DNA of 64,000 bases from Strigops habroptila (lineage: Eukaryota; Chordata; Aves; Psittaciformes; Psittacidae): assembly GCF_004027225.2 (NCBI RefSeq), contig NC_044282.2, positions 61,125,225 to 61,189,224 of the forward strand. The letters are read 5' to 3'. The notes beneath the pieces are model-generated. The model was not told where the DNA came from. It saw only the letters and a list, made by a program, of their open reading frames with translations, and searched no databases. Both the position numbers and the translations under genes were made by a program. Shown here piece after piece: positions 49,561-61,250 of this stretch (within the stretch, counting starts at the first letter, position 1; each line of letters opens with the position of its first letter).

Positions 49561-49892
49561 GGGTCTTCCTTATTGCCAAGCATTGAAGCTTCAGTCACAT
49601 GCCAGAACTCCACATTGCTGGTGTGGTATGGGCACATATCACGAAGTCTGCCCTTGTGCCAGGGACAGAAGATGGAGCTGGAAAAGGCACCCAAGGACAA
49701 AAGAGCTGCTCTTAAACTAGGCTGACATAGCAGATGTTAAGAAGCCTATAGTTCACGGTGCTCTTCAGACCTGCCATGTCACACATGTTTTCCTAGGAGA
49801 AACTCAGGTTGAACCAGGGTTGACTCTACACCTCCGTCTTCTTACACAGTGTCCCAACACAGGTTTACACGCTGGGGATGGCTACATGAAAT

Positions 49893-50017
49893 CATTGCAA
49901 GGGTAAGCAGGGCAGCTGGATGTTGCACATGTAAGCATGCAGTGGTCTGCTCCAAAGTATGGGGCCCGTGAAGTATCTCAACTGGTGCTGGAGAAATGCC
50001 GGAGAATATCTGGACTA
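49893..50017 (+). repeat. Direct duplication, copy A
   Basis: This 125 base segment is repeated at 50892-51016. Bases 49901-50017 are identical to 50900-51016 over 117 positions, with one mismatch at 49899 in the left margin. It starts CATTGC and ends GGACTA. It shows no similarity to CR1 that I recognise. Confidence 0.95.
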
Positions 50018-50891
50018 CAGAAGAATTCCTATTCTTAAAATGTGGGTTTATTGCACCAGACAGTGCTGTTGCAGGTCAGATTGACAAGGCTCTTTTGCAA
50101 ATGTTGATTTCAGTTATTTTGACCTTGGCAGATATAAAAATTTTATCTGGAGTCTGCCACAAAGAGATGCCCCTCACACAGATCTTTTTTATTATTTTAA
50201 AAGAGAGAGAGAGGACACAAAGATACAAGAAGCACCTGAGCTCCCTGAAAAGAAAAATAACTCATTAAGTGCTGGATCCTTCAGAGACTAGAGTCTGGCG
50301 ACCACTATGGACTGACATCCTTGAGTTATATTTTACTGCATGCAATCTGCCAAACAACTGGGATTTGCTTACAGCTGATTAGAATAGGAAGCTCGTATAT
50401 TATGCATGTCTAAGAGGGAACATAGCTTGATCTAATGCAAAATAAGGAAGATACTGTGTAGCAAGCATAAAATGTCTGCTCTTGCATTTTCTGAAGACAT
50501 ACAGCAATGACCCTGAGCAAAACCACTTGAACTTTCAGACAATAAGATGATCTTGCCTGGGTCTAAATTGTAAATTGAACTTTACTGAATGCCTTTGCAA
50601 AGTGCCTGCACTCACAGATCTCAAAGCATTTCATAAGCATGAACGTCAAACAAAGATCCTAAAAAAACACTCCCTACATCTCAAAGGACTTAATGAAGTT
50701 GAACCTCCCACTGCAAGTTGCTGACTAACAAACACCTTATGATAGAATAAAGCTGGAAAATAATGTAGCCACCTGATGTTTCCCTCTGCATTAAGATCAA
50801 ATATACATCAGAATTATCCTGACAAATTTTAGCTAATTTGCTCCTGAGAAATGTTCCATAATTTCTCTAGATAGCCTGCTTACTGCTCAAC

Positions 50892-51016
50892 CATTGCTAG
50901 GGTAAGCAGGGCAGCTGGATGTTGCACATGTAAGCATGCAGTGGTCTGCTCCAAAGTATGGGGCCCGTGAAGTATCTCAACTGGTGCTGGAGAAATGCCG
51001 GAGAATATCTGGACTA
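50892..51016 (+). repeat. Direct duplication, copy B
   Basis: Second copy of the segment at 49893-50017, offset exactly 999 bases. It is followed immediately by a decayed minus-strand CR1 end, unlike copy A, which is followed by unique AT-rich sequence. Confidence 0.95.
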
Positions 51017-51018
51017 AA

Positions 51019-51110
51019 GCTAGGAAGTTTTTCCTAATGCCTAACACCAATCTTCCTTGGTAACCAAGGAGTTATAGGCTTTTAGCACCTTGCTCATCCT
51101 TTAGTTAAGG
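51019..51110 (-). mobile_element. CR1-like fragment
   Basis: The plus strand GCTAGGAAGTTTTTCCTAATG and CCTAACACC match the reverse of the GGTTAGACATTAGGAAAAACTT part of a CR1 3' region. It has neither the tail nor ORF2. Short and decayed. Confidence 0.45.
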
Positions 51111-51142
51111 TTTGGCTCAGTCTCCCAAGCAGGCAGAAGACC

Positions 51143-51511
51143 TCTTCAGCCTGGAGAAGAGAAGGCTCCAGGGAGCCTCCGTGTGCCGAAAGGGGCTGAC
51201 AAGAAAGCTGGAGAAGGGCTTTTGACAAAGGCCTGTAGGGACAGGACAAGGGGCAATTGCTTTAAACTGACAGAGGGGAGATTGAGATGAGATCTTAGGA
51301 AGAAGTTCTTCCCTGTGAGGATGGTGAGGCCCTGGCACAGGGTGCCCAGAGAAGCTGTGACTGCCCCATCCCTGGCAGTGTTCAAGGACAGGTTGGACGG
51401 GGCTTGGAGCAACCTGTTCTCGTGGAAGGTGTCCCTGCCCATGGCAGGGCGGTTGGAACTTGGATGAGCTTTAAGGTGCCTTCCAACCCAAACCATTCTA
51501 TGACTCTATGA
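51143..51511 (+). mobile_element. CR1 LINE 3' end, about 370 bases
   Basis: The plus strand runs from CTTCAGCCTGGAGAAGAG through GGCTGACAAGAAAGCTGG, CTTAGGAAGAAGTTCTTCC and GCCCATGGCAGGGCGG to CCATTCTATGACTCTATGAC. It is young, with few changes against the copy at 7608, and antisense to HMBOX1. Confidence 0.95.
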
Positions 51512-54500
51512 CGGATATTTTACAGTTGACAATGGCGAGTTACTGAAAGGTTCAACGCCATGCAATGTTCATAAGGACAGCAGAGCATAACTCTCAGCAC
51601 TCCTCATCTCCCAGCAGGCTGCGAAACAAACCTGAAGAAGACAAGTAGCATTCCCAAGCCAACCGATGGACATCGTTATATTGATGAGAAACTGATGTTC
51701 TGTTTCTAACAACGTACAAGCCTAATGGAAGGGGCTGAAAGACATTACTTCCTGCTCTGTTGTCAGCTTGAAAAGGGAGAAATGCAATGAATCCAAAACT
51801 TAAATCTCTTCCAAAGCCTTGCACAGGAAACTTAGATCCCCTATGGGGCCAGTATTAAGGTTCTGCTAGAAGACATAACTAAGAGTAATGGGATGAAATT
51901 AACTAAGAAAATATCCTAACTGAATTTCAGGAGGTAATAGAGCTCTCATTTTCCCCAGGGAAGCCGTGGAAGCCCCAGCGCTCAGGAGAGCTGCAGTAAT
52001 AGTGCTTTCACAATCGGAAGAATTTCTAATAACGCATGTCAGAGCTGATATCACTCAGCGCCAGAACCATGCACAGGGCTCTGCCGGCCCAGCCCGGCAC
52101 CGGCTTGCTGGAACCACTGCAGAAGGAGCTTCTTTCAGGAGGGTAGATGATGCTAAATATTCTCCAGCGTAAGCATGCGGCTGACGGAAATGGAACAGTG
52201 ACTGGTTTTGGCAGGGAGATAACTTTCCTCACCAACCTGGCTCCACTTTAAAGCGGGAACAAGAATACAACCTGGTCAAATTTAACAAAGTTTGGCAGTG
52301 TAATACACTCCCGCTCCATGGCAAAAATCAAAGGACACCTCTTCCATGATGCCGGCACAACTGTCGGCATGACTATGCTGTTAACTAAAGCAGAAACTCA
52401 TCCAGCTGAAAGTAAACAAAATCAGAACAAAACCAAGCAGATCAAAAAAACACCATGGAAAAATTACTTATCATTTTGTTAAACTTCCCCTTAATGTGCT
52501 CTCAGTTGTGCACTCCTGTCATTCGCCCTGGGCCAGTTCTGGCACACCCTTGTTGCACAGCAAGCTGAACCAATTCAATAAAATGCAGGGGGAAATAAAA
52601 AGGATTTATTTTTTCTGAACTGAGCTGAATTGGCTGGTATTTCCATCAGATAAGAAACATATCTGGCACAAAGTGGGGTGGCAGGAGCAGGGAAACTGAG
52701 GAGGAGGAACTGAGAAGGGCAGTGAGACAGGATAACACCCAAGGATAAGATTGTGACAAACTTAATTCAGCTCAGCTATACCACGAAACTATACCCTCGG
52801 TATCTTGTGAAATCTAAACCCATTTATGGGTTTATGAATAAAAGTTGCCTTGGATCCCAAGGCCAAGTGGAACGCCTGACTCTGTTTTGCCATCTATGAA
52901 ATGGGGATAGTAAGTAGCTGTATCATCTAGTCTTATTTAATCTAAATACATCCTCACAAAAGGATGCTTCAAAAACACAGACAAGCGTTAAAATAGAAAA
53001 ACAGACCCATAAAATCAAACCAAATAACCCTCAACCAGAAAGCAAAGTCCCTGCTCCCTAGACAAACTGAAATACTTTCAACTGATGAATTATTCATTTT
53101 GTTTAGAGCAGAATTTTCAGTTATTTTAATTTAATTTTTCCATAAAGCATATACTCAAAAAACAACACCCAGACTTCCCCTTCCTCCCCCCCGCCTCAAT
53201 CTTTAATGGCACCTAACAGAAGTGCCTTAAAACAGGTATATAGTCATTCATTCTGCTGCCAATCTTGGATGTTTTTTTGCCTGAAAAAGAAGATAAAGCT
53301 CAATCCAACATATGATGAGAAGAGAAGCACAAATCACTTGAGGAAAAAAAAAATAGACAAGACAACACAGTTTCATTAAAAAGAGAAAACCCTAAGGGAA
53401 TTTCCAATTTCATAATTATAATAAGAGGGCTTGAAAAGAAGAAGTAAAGCAGAGAAAAGAAAAAAAAAATATCTGTGGGACAAGATGTAATGAAAAACAC
53501 AAAACTGAACCAGAGACAGACTTTCAAGTTTAACCTCAGAAAGGACTATTGTAGCCTTAGCTCTGTTCCCAAAGGAGGGTAAGCCACATGCCATCACCAC
53601 CACACACAAAACTCAGCATATTTCATGAGCAGGAGGCTCAAGAAGAGAACAGGTCAAGGTTGATATCACTAGAGCAGCAGCGAGAGGGAGCTTGCACTGC
53701 AGTTGTCTGAACCACACCTAGGCTGCAGTTAAATATAGAACTTTACTTTCTGGAACTATTGCTCCTCTTAACCTTCAGAGCATAAATATTCGGAGAGATA
53801 TTTAAGAGAAGAAGAAAGAAAAAAAAAGAGGGAGAAAGAGACCTGAATCTATTGTCCGAAATCTAAGCCTAGCAACTAATAAACTAGCCTGGGAGAATTT
53901 CCAAAAAAGCAGTAAAGACTGGAGAATTGAATTACAGAAACCACAAACAGCATTCCAGAAATCCAGTATAAACCAATTAGTTTCTTTAATACACATACCC
54001 TGTATACAGACACTTATGTACATTAGACATTTAAGTATATATGCTGACCCTAACTCTAATCTTAATTATCTCAGGTTGGCACCAATATAATAATTAACTG
54101 CACTGGAATTTTTGTTTATTTTTTAATAAGTGAAACTAGCCCTTCAATCCTCACCCTTCTCATTCAGTTCATGTGCCAAATCCTGACTGGTGCTGTGCAT
54201 TTTCAGTTGGAGAGCCTGCTCCTAGAAGCAAACCTCTCTAATTTTTGCAATCAAATTCAGATTCTTTCCTTGAAGTGCTCTCAGCTGGTTTGACACATCG
54301 ACTTTTAGCAACTGCATTTCTTACCAACTGAATCAAAGTCAGAAGCACGTACTACAATTAACTGATAGAGCAGCCCAAGACTTTGATCCTCACCAAAATA
54401 TGTTTATACAGCTTCACACCAACGTTTCAGAATTTATAGGAAGAAGTAATTCTGCATTACCTACACGAGTTTCCATTAAGGTCTAGATCCAACCCTCTTC

Positions 54501-54699
54501 AGGCATTTAACTAAATCACCAAAGTTAGGTTTAATTGCACAAGGCTCCTCTGTTGTATCCAGAGAGGAAGGAGCATATAACCTTCATATAAGTTGCATTA
54601 GTGGGATGGAATTGCCTTCTGGATTTCTATTTCTCATTGCTGAATAGCTAGAAGCCAAGATGAACAAGCACTTTACTGAGGTTCCCAATTGAGAATCTC

Positions 54700-54768
54700 A
54701 AAACTAGGTGCCTAAATCCCTGTGTGCACCAAGATCTGCAAATCCCTGTGTGCACCAAAAACTAGGTG
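54700..54768 (+). repeat. Nested pair of short direct repeats
   Basis: AAAACTAGGTG occurs at 54700-54710 and 54758-54768. Between them AAATCCCTGTGTGCACCAA occurs at 54714-54732 and 54740-54758. The order is outer, inner, inner, outer. It looks like a local duplication with template switching. Confidence 0.85.
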
Positions 54769-57374
54769 TACCATCAAGATGCTGCAGGACACACAAAGAT
54801 AATGCAATTAAATTTGCATTGATTAAGGAAAATAGTCCATTAAACTGAGTAAGATGCCTCCACTCTACAATCAAAACTTAATCCTTCAGACGAAAATGCA
54901 AATTACCAGGTAAATGGCACCAGACCACATGCAATGTCGAACACCATTTCAGTGGGCCAAATGCTTATTCCTAACCCTATGGCATCCAGTGAACCTGATC
55001 TGCTTGGGCCAGACAGCCAGGAGTCTGGTTACCTCCAACCTAGCTGCTGTTAATCAGCCATATTACATACAAGCCTAGAGGACTCCAGTGACTTGTAAGT
55101 GAAATTAGTTAGCTTCTTCCTAAGGCTCACAAGAGAGTACTTCTCTCCCACTCTTTCAAAACTTGTCATATAAAACAGCTCATCCTTACCACTCAACTAG
55201 GCCTATTAAAGTGTAACAGTTAAACAACCATAATCCTAACTTGCTTTATGGTGTAGTTTTATTGTCACACAAAGCTTTTACCACAGCTCGAGTTTACTGT
55301 GTTCTTGCCTCAAGTAAACGTCCTCAGCCACGCTTTCCAGTACCCACACTCAAGGCTGTGAAATCCAGTGCTCTCAGTGACCTAGCAAAGGCTTTGCAAA
55401 TAAATATTAAAGCCAAGATTAAGGCAATGTGGCAGAAGTCTACATGAAACAGCAGAATATGAAGAAAAGCCCAGCAGCAAAGACCTTGCAGAGCACAAGA
55501 CACAGCAAACAAAACCAAGAATGACAAAGAAGAAAAAAATTAGATCAAGTGATTATGTATCTGTATATACAGCTGGATGATTTCCAATGTCAACACCGAC
55601 TTGCTTCTTTCCATACCCAAAACCAAATCTCACACCTTTCTAACAGACACATACCAAACCATTATAGGTTGCCTGACTTCTTCACAGTGTCACAGCAGAG
55701 ACTGGCTTTGGGAGAGATCTGAAGGAGGAAAGAGGAGCACTTGCTTAGCTTTCTCCTTCTGCTCTGTGTTCCCACAGCACCTAGCACAAAGGGTCTAAGG
55801 CACTATCATGATTCGAACAGCAAATAACAGCAGTTATCACACTTTAGGCCAGACAGAAACCAAGAAAGAAAACACCCTTGCCCAAAAAGCTCTAATTTTA
55901 CTTCAGAGTAACTCAGTATTTCACACACAGAGGGGTTAATAAGGACATGGTACTGTCCTGAAGGTACATGGAGCTGTAATGATTTTGCCATTTTACATAT
56001 TGCACTCAGGATGGTAATGCAAGCATTTTAAAATGCTAAAGATCCTACTGCACATTGTACCACCTGTGTGGAGAGGGACACCAGAAAAACCCAGTCCCCT
56101 GTACCATCAGACTTCAGGACTTTGCATTAGTTGGGTCTAGCGAAGCAGAATAGATTTCAAACATTCACATTATTTCCTTTGGGGAAACATTCAGCCAAAG
56201 CCGAAAACATCAGTGCAGTGCCAGGACAGAGAAGGGAAACAAACACTTAAGTTACTGGTCTCAGCCCTGCAAAGACCCTGTGATAGCCTGTGGCCACACA
56301 GATGTATGTCCATCTTGTTTGTGAAATGGCTCGGGTCCCTGAGGGAGCTGAGTGTTTTGGTCTTAGCTTAGGCAAAAGGAGGCACTCTCCTGCTCCTAAT
56401 CAGTTCCAAAGGCCCTTGTGCAAGCAAAATGAAAGAGAAGCATTATGGAAATGGCAAAAGATCCTAAAAATCTGCTGGCCAAGAACTCAATGGAGTTGCA
56501 AGCCAGAGAGGAGTATAGCACACACAGTCATCTGGTGCTTCCATGGAAAGGAGGTTCCTCATGCTCTCAGAGGGAAGAAAACTCCTCCCAGCCATTTAGC
56601 CCTTACCAGAAATAAGCATTCATTCCTAAACTACATTTGAGTTCACTAGCCCTTTTCTATTATACAACATTATCCACAAAAGAGACATTAGTGTAAGGAG
56701 AGGGAAAGGCAAAGCACATAGGCAGCCAGGAGCCCAGACTCAGAGTGCTTCGTCTCTGCAGGACTGAAGGGCTGGGAGCTCTAATGATCACCTGCCACTC
56801 TGCATATGTATTTGAAAGATCCACTTCGCTCTGTACTGTTCCCAGCTCATGTAAAAGGGTTGTAAGAGCCTTTTTGGACAAGGAATCTACTGCTTGTTAG
56901 ACAAAGTTCTGCATCCTGAACAGTTACAGTGGTGCAGATATGTCAGTTAGCAACTATAAAATAACATGATTCATTATGAGGACAAATCAGTAAACTGGGA
57001 AAGAAGAAATACAGAATGTAAAGAGCATGCAGACCCTTCACCAAGCCAGAGCCTGTGCTAGGCTAAATGGAAAGGTTTCAGCAAAAGCAAAGGAAGAGCT
57101 GAACACCAATGCTCCCAGACTGAGCTACGGACAAGATGTTTTAGGGGCTACAAAAAATGAGGTATTGTCCCCAAAGCAGCATAACATTTTTTTAAAACAG
57201 AAGCAGTAAAATAGTTCCTCTAACTCTATCATCTAAAATCAAATTATTAGACTGCTATTGGCTTGAGTTGCTAAAACACATCCATGAAAATGAACCTGGT
57301 GTTCACCAGAGCAGGAAAAAGGATACTTGCATTGGCTTTAAAATGCCCATCTCTGAAACCCCAAAGTGACATAC

Positions 57375-57528
57375 CTTTCCATAACAGCCAGGCACTCCTT
57401 TCTCCATGTGAACCGACTGCCTCGCCGTAGTCTGAAGGTCCCAGAGGTAGCTGTGACTGGGGGAGGCGTCTGTCTCCATTCTGGCTCTTCTATTGGGATA
57501 GGAGCGGGTCTCATGCTTAATGTAGCCC
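57375..57528 (-). CDS. HMBOX1: HMBOX1 homeobox exon 1 of 3
   Basis: The 154 bases code for a completed Gly, then ATLSMRPAPIPIEEPEWRQT and the Pro-rich PPPVTATSGTF, followed by RLRRGSRFTWRKECLAVME and the first two bases of a Ser codon. RFTWRKECLAVMES is the start of homeodomain helix 1, and the RLRRGSR before it is the basic N-terminal arm. The acceptor is TTCTTAG at 57529 onwards and the donor GAAAG|GTATGT. The phase requires a G at the end of the previous exon (Pro-Gly), which lies off the window. From memory the human residue before PEWRQ is D and there is S for T after PPPV, so both changes are conservative. Confidence 0.96.
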
Positions 57529-59270
57529 CTAAGAATAATAAATACTGTGTTTCCTAATGGATTAAAAAACATGCTCATTTTTTCACTCCTGCTCACGAAA
57601 AAAGACAAGACAGATGATGAAACCATTCAAACTAAAAAAGCAAAGCATTATCAAACACAGACACCTTGAAGACACAGAAAGCCAGCTAGAGTTCCCATCC
57701 CCAACCTCCAAGCCAGAGAGGTATCAGGTGAGCATGGAAATCTAAGGGAGATGTAACTGAGCTGACAGCCTCTTCTAAAAAGCTGTCCGGTCTTCGCTGA
57801 GAGGAAAGGGTGAGCTATGCCCCAGCTGCGATTTATTTAGGTGTGCTGCTACCTTTTCTGCCACAAAATGGGAAATAGCAGGTTTCTCTTTAATTGTACA
57901 GCAGTCTCAGGAAGCAAAATGTAAATTTATACCAAAGGTATTTTAACATTCCCAAAGACCTGAGTAAACACTTGAAGTAGCTCCACCAATAGAAACACAG
58001 TCTGTAACCTGAACAAACATGGGCTCCGAAGTACTAGGTTGCCTGAAAAAGTCACCGAAAGCAGATTAACATCACACCTTTCGTCTTCTGTCCCCCTTCT
58101 ATGGATATATTTTTCTTTTCAAGAATCCTGAGCTGGAAAGCATCAAGCAAGAGACAGGACTTGGCAAAATGCCTTCAGGAAAGGGCCTTTGAAACTTACC
58201 ACTGATTTTTTCCACAAGAGTCTCTCAGTTAATAAATCAAGATAAATCAAGCAAACTGAAAGACAGATCTTTCATACATCCCTGGGCGAGGATGGGAACC
58301 TGGTATAGGACATTAGTACGTAAAACAGGGTTTGTTCTGAAGGACAGCTTTGTGCTCAGTGACTTCCTTTAGAGGGAAGAAATAGCTGTTCTTGTGTACA
58401 AAAAATTTAAAAAACCCCAGTTGTATGAAAAGATAAATCACTACTTGTATTCCATGTGCATACTGAGCTCTACTGGAATTCATGCATTGAACTAGCCTGG
58501 ATAGATCCAAGAGAAGCAGGCAGCTCTGCTCACACCAGGAATACAGTATTGTGCACATGTAAAAGCAGAGCTGAAACAGTAAATCCCTCTGGGTACGTAG
58601 ACTTACTCACAATGTTTAGGATTTAACCATGAAAACATACCGTGTTAGTGAAACAAAACTGCTTCTTTAATAGAAAACAGTAAAAGGGTCAAGGGAATTT
58701 AAAGTTTAACCAATAAACAAATTCCTAAAGTTAAAAAGCAAGAAATTAGCTATTTAGGCACTTGGCTGTGTTCCTTTCCAGAAATGCACAGCGAGTATTT
58801 TTCTTACTGCCAGGGGCTTGCACCGGTATTATGTATCAGAGCCCAAAAGAATTTAAAATTCTTACCCACGAAAAGTCTCTAGGAAGGGAAGCCCACAAAC
58901 TCTGCCTTGCATGCACAATGGATGGTGCCTCTTCCTAATTCCCAGCTAATGAGCCTACACGGATTACTTAGTTTTATTGACATGTGAAATATTTCCTATA
59001 TTGCCAATTTATCAGCCATTTCAAGGAAATTTCCTTATCTACTCTTTCTAGTTCTTGCACAGTTTAAGGGTCTGGGCCAGTATCAAGTTGCTAGGATTTA
59101 AATACACTTCAAGGACAAAAAAAAATTAACTTAAAAGAGAGTCAGGGGAGAACAGGACAAGAAATTAGCTTTCCCTGCATTGCCTTAGCAGTATACTTTC
59201 TCTACCTGAGGATTTTATTTCAAAAGGGAGAGTACAGAAATCTCAGTCATGCCTAACAATCTAGTTGTAG

Positions 59271-59501
59271 ATTTGGATTAGATATTAGGAAGAAATCTTT
59301 CACTGTGAGGGTGGTGAGGCCCTGGTGCAGGTTGCCCAGAGAAGCTGTGGCTGCCCCATCCCTGGCAGTGTTCAAGGTCAGGTTGGATGGGGCTTGGAGC
59401 AACCTGCTCTAGTGGAAGGTGTCCCTGCCCATGGCAGGGCAGTTGGAACTTGATGAGCTTTAAGTTCCCTTCCAACCCAAACCATTCTGTGATTCTAGGA
59501 T
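59271..59501 (+). mobile_element. CR1 LINE 3' end, about 230 bases
   Basis: The plus strand starts near ATTTGGATTAGATATTAGGAAG and continues through GGTGGTGAGGCCCTGG, GCCCATGGCAGGGCAG and TGATGAGCTTTAAG to CCATTCTGTGATTCTAGG. Very similar to the copy at 51143. 5' truncated. Confidence 0.95.
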
Positions 59502-60659
59502 CAAGGTAAGAAGCACAAAGTACTTCTGTTAAATTTGCCTGAGATTTTTTCAGACAAAGGTTGGAAAAAAATCTGCATTTAAAACATAACTTTGCTCCTG
59601 CTGCTTTTATGTTCACTTACTGAACAGAAGATGCTTGCTTTGTTTTAGTAGCCTTGCAAGATCAATTTACCTGTTTCTCTTTTATATGGGGCAACATCAG
59701 TATCAGCAGCAGGTCAGAAAGAAGTATGCTGAGAATTACAAGGAAGTACCCATCACTGGTTTCGCACACAGATAAAAAAAAGCATCTGAATGCATACAGA
59801 GTCCCAAACGTGCCTGGCTGCACAAGTGGCAAAAGTGGAGGATATATGAACTGCTGTCACTATTGATAAGTTAACATGGAGCTTTTCTTCATGGACCTCA
59901 ATTAAGTGAGCATTTGGGGATCCCTTTTGTTCTGCTGTTCGAATGCTTCATTTCAATCTTCTTGACACCCAGCTCCACTTCTTTACAACTTAGTAAGTTA
60001 CACCCTCGTTACTAGGTCAGATTCGTTTTACAAATCCCACAAACACTTTTAAGAAGTGGAAATTCTCTCTTGAGCAGAAGGAGCACAGCAAAGGCAGTAT
60101 AAGATTTTCATCTTGGTATATGCATCAAAAAGCAAGACATCTATAAGGGGTATACAGGTGAAGCATCTGGGAAGAACTGCTTTTGCAAGAAAAGTGAAAT
60201 GCAACATCTCTCACTCCCTGCCAGTGCCGTGCACCTTTTGCGACAGTATTTCCACTGTGCCAGGTATGACTTTGGGGATGCTACAGGTGGGTTTTTGGGA
60301 GTGGAGGCATGAGTGGTACTCTCCAGCTGGAATGCAGCTCTATCTTTATTCTCAAAACTCCTCATGGCAAAGGCCTGCCTTCTCTCAGCATATCCCAGAC
60401 ACTCTCCTGAAGAAAGAGCATTGCTCTTAGAAGTGTCACATGCAATTGCTGATCCACATCACATGTCTCAGAGGGGCCTCATCATACAGGGGTGATGTGC
60501 AAAATGGTTGGAGCAAGCCTCAGGCCACCTCCCAGCTCCAAGAAACCATTTCCTGGCAAGCCTTTGCAGCAAGTACCTATCATATATTATACTGATAAGA
60601 ACAGATGTCATGCTATATTTTTAGCCAGGCTGACCCGAGATCACATAATAAACACCTTT

Positions 60660-60735
60660 CAGTTACTCCTGAGCCAGGCTAGATTTGAATCAGCAGCCTG
60701 CACAGCAAAATGTTCCCTACAGAGCTCATTGCTTA
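60660..60735 (-). other. Possible tRNA-derived relic
   Basis: The minus strand has ATTCAAATC, one base from the polymerase III B box, about 45 bases after a weak A-box-like TAAGCAATGAG. The spacing is right for a tRNA-derived head but the A box match is poor. This may be an old SINE or chance. Confidence 0.25.
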
Positions 60736-61229
60736 GATAGAGAGGATCAAAGCAGGGACTATTTTTTCTTTACTCTGTAAAATAGTAAATCACCAACAAT
60801 ACATTTCCAGTTCAAATCTCATGGGATACCCAGCCCCTGATTTTTTCTTTTCTTTTTATTTTTTTCCTTTTGAAGGCTTTTCTTTCATAGCTAAACAAGA
60901 ACTGCTATGGGAATAACACAAGAGATGCTACAACTTGATAATAACTACCTTTCTTTTTGCCTTTTGTTCAAGGAGGAAGAGCACATGGTTTTCTCCAAGG
61001 TGACCACAGCTGCCTTCCTATTACAGAAGACTGGCAGAAATAAATATCCAGACTAAATGGAAGCAGTCTGTATCCATCTGTAACTTCAACACATCATTTC
61101 TAGATGCCAGCTTCAGTTTGCAGTACACAGAGGCAAAAGACATGCTAAAGTTACTTATGACAAATTTTCCACGTTACCCAAGACCCAGTGCCTGCCGAAT
61201 CAGGATAGCAACTACCAATGTAAAAAGGA

Positions 61230-61250
61230 ATATTTATTTATTTATTTAAA
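61230..61250 (+). repeat. TTTA tetranucleotide tract
   Basis: About four to five units of TTTA in tandem (ATTTATTTATTTATTTAAA). Simple repeat. Confidence 0.85.

Larger units (their letters stand above)
35242..57374 (-). other. HMBOX1: HMBOX1 intron, 22.1 kb, splitting homeodomain helix 1
   Basis: The donor is ATGGAAAG|GTATGT and the acceptor TTGCAG. It separates MES from YFNEN within helix 1. It contains at least eight CR1 copies or relics, a 125 bp direct duplication, a GC-rich island and AT microsatellites. No further exon or gene was recognised in it. Long plus- and minus-strand open frames in it are CR1-derived or have no family match. Confidence 0.9.

Noticed and set aside
51146..51496. 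116-codon minus-strand open frame
   Set aside because: It is the antisense of the CR1 copy at 51143-51511 and matches the frames at 7622 and 43536 for that reason.
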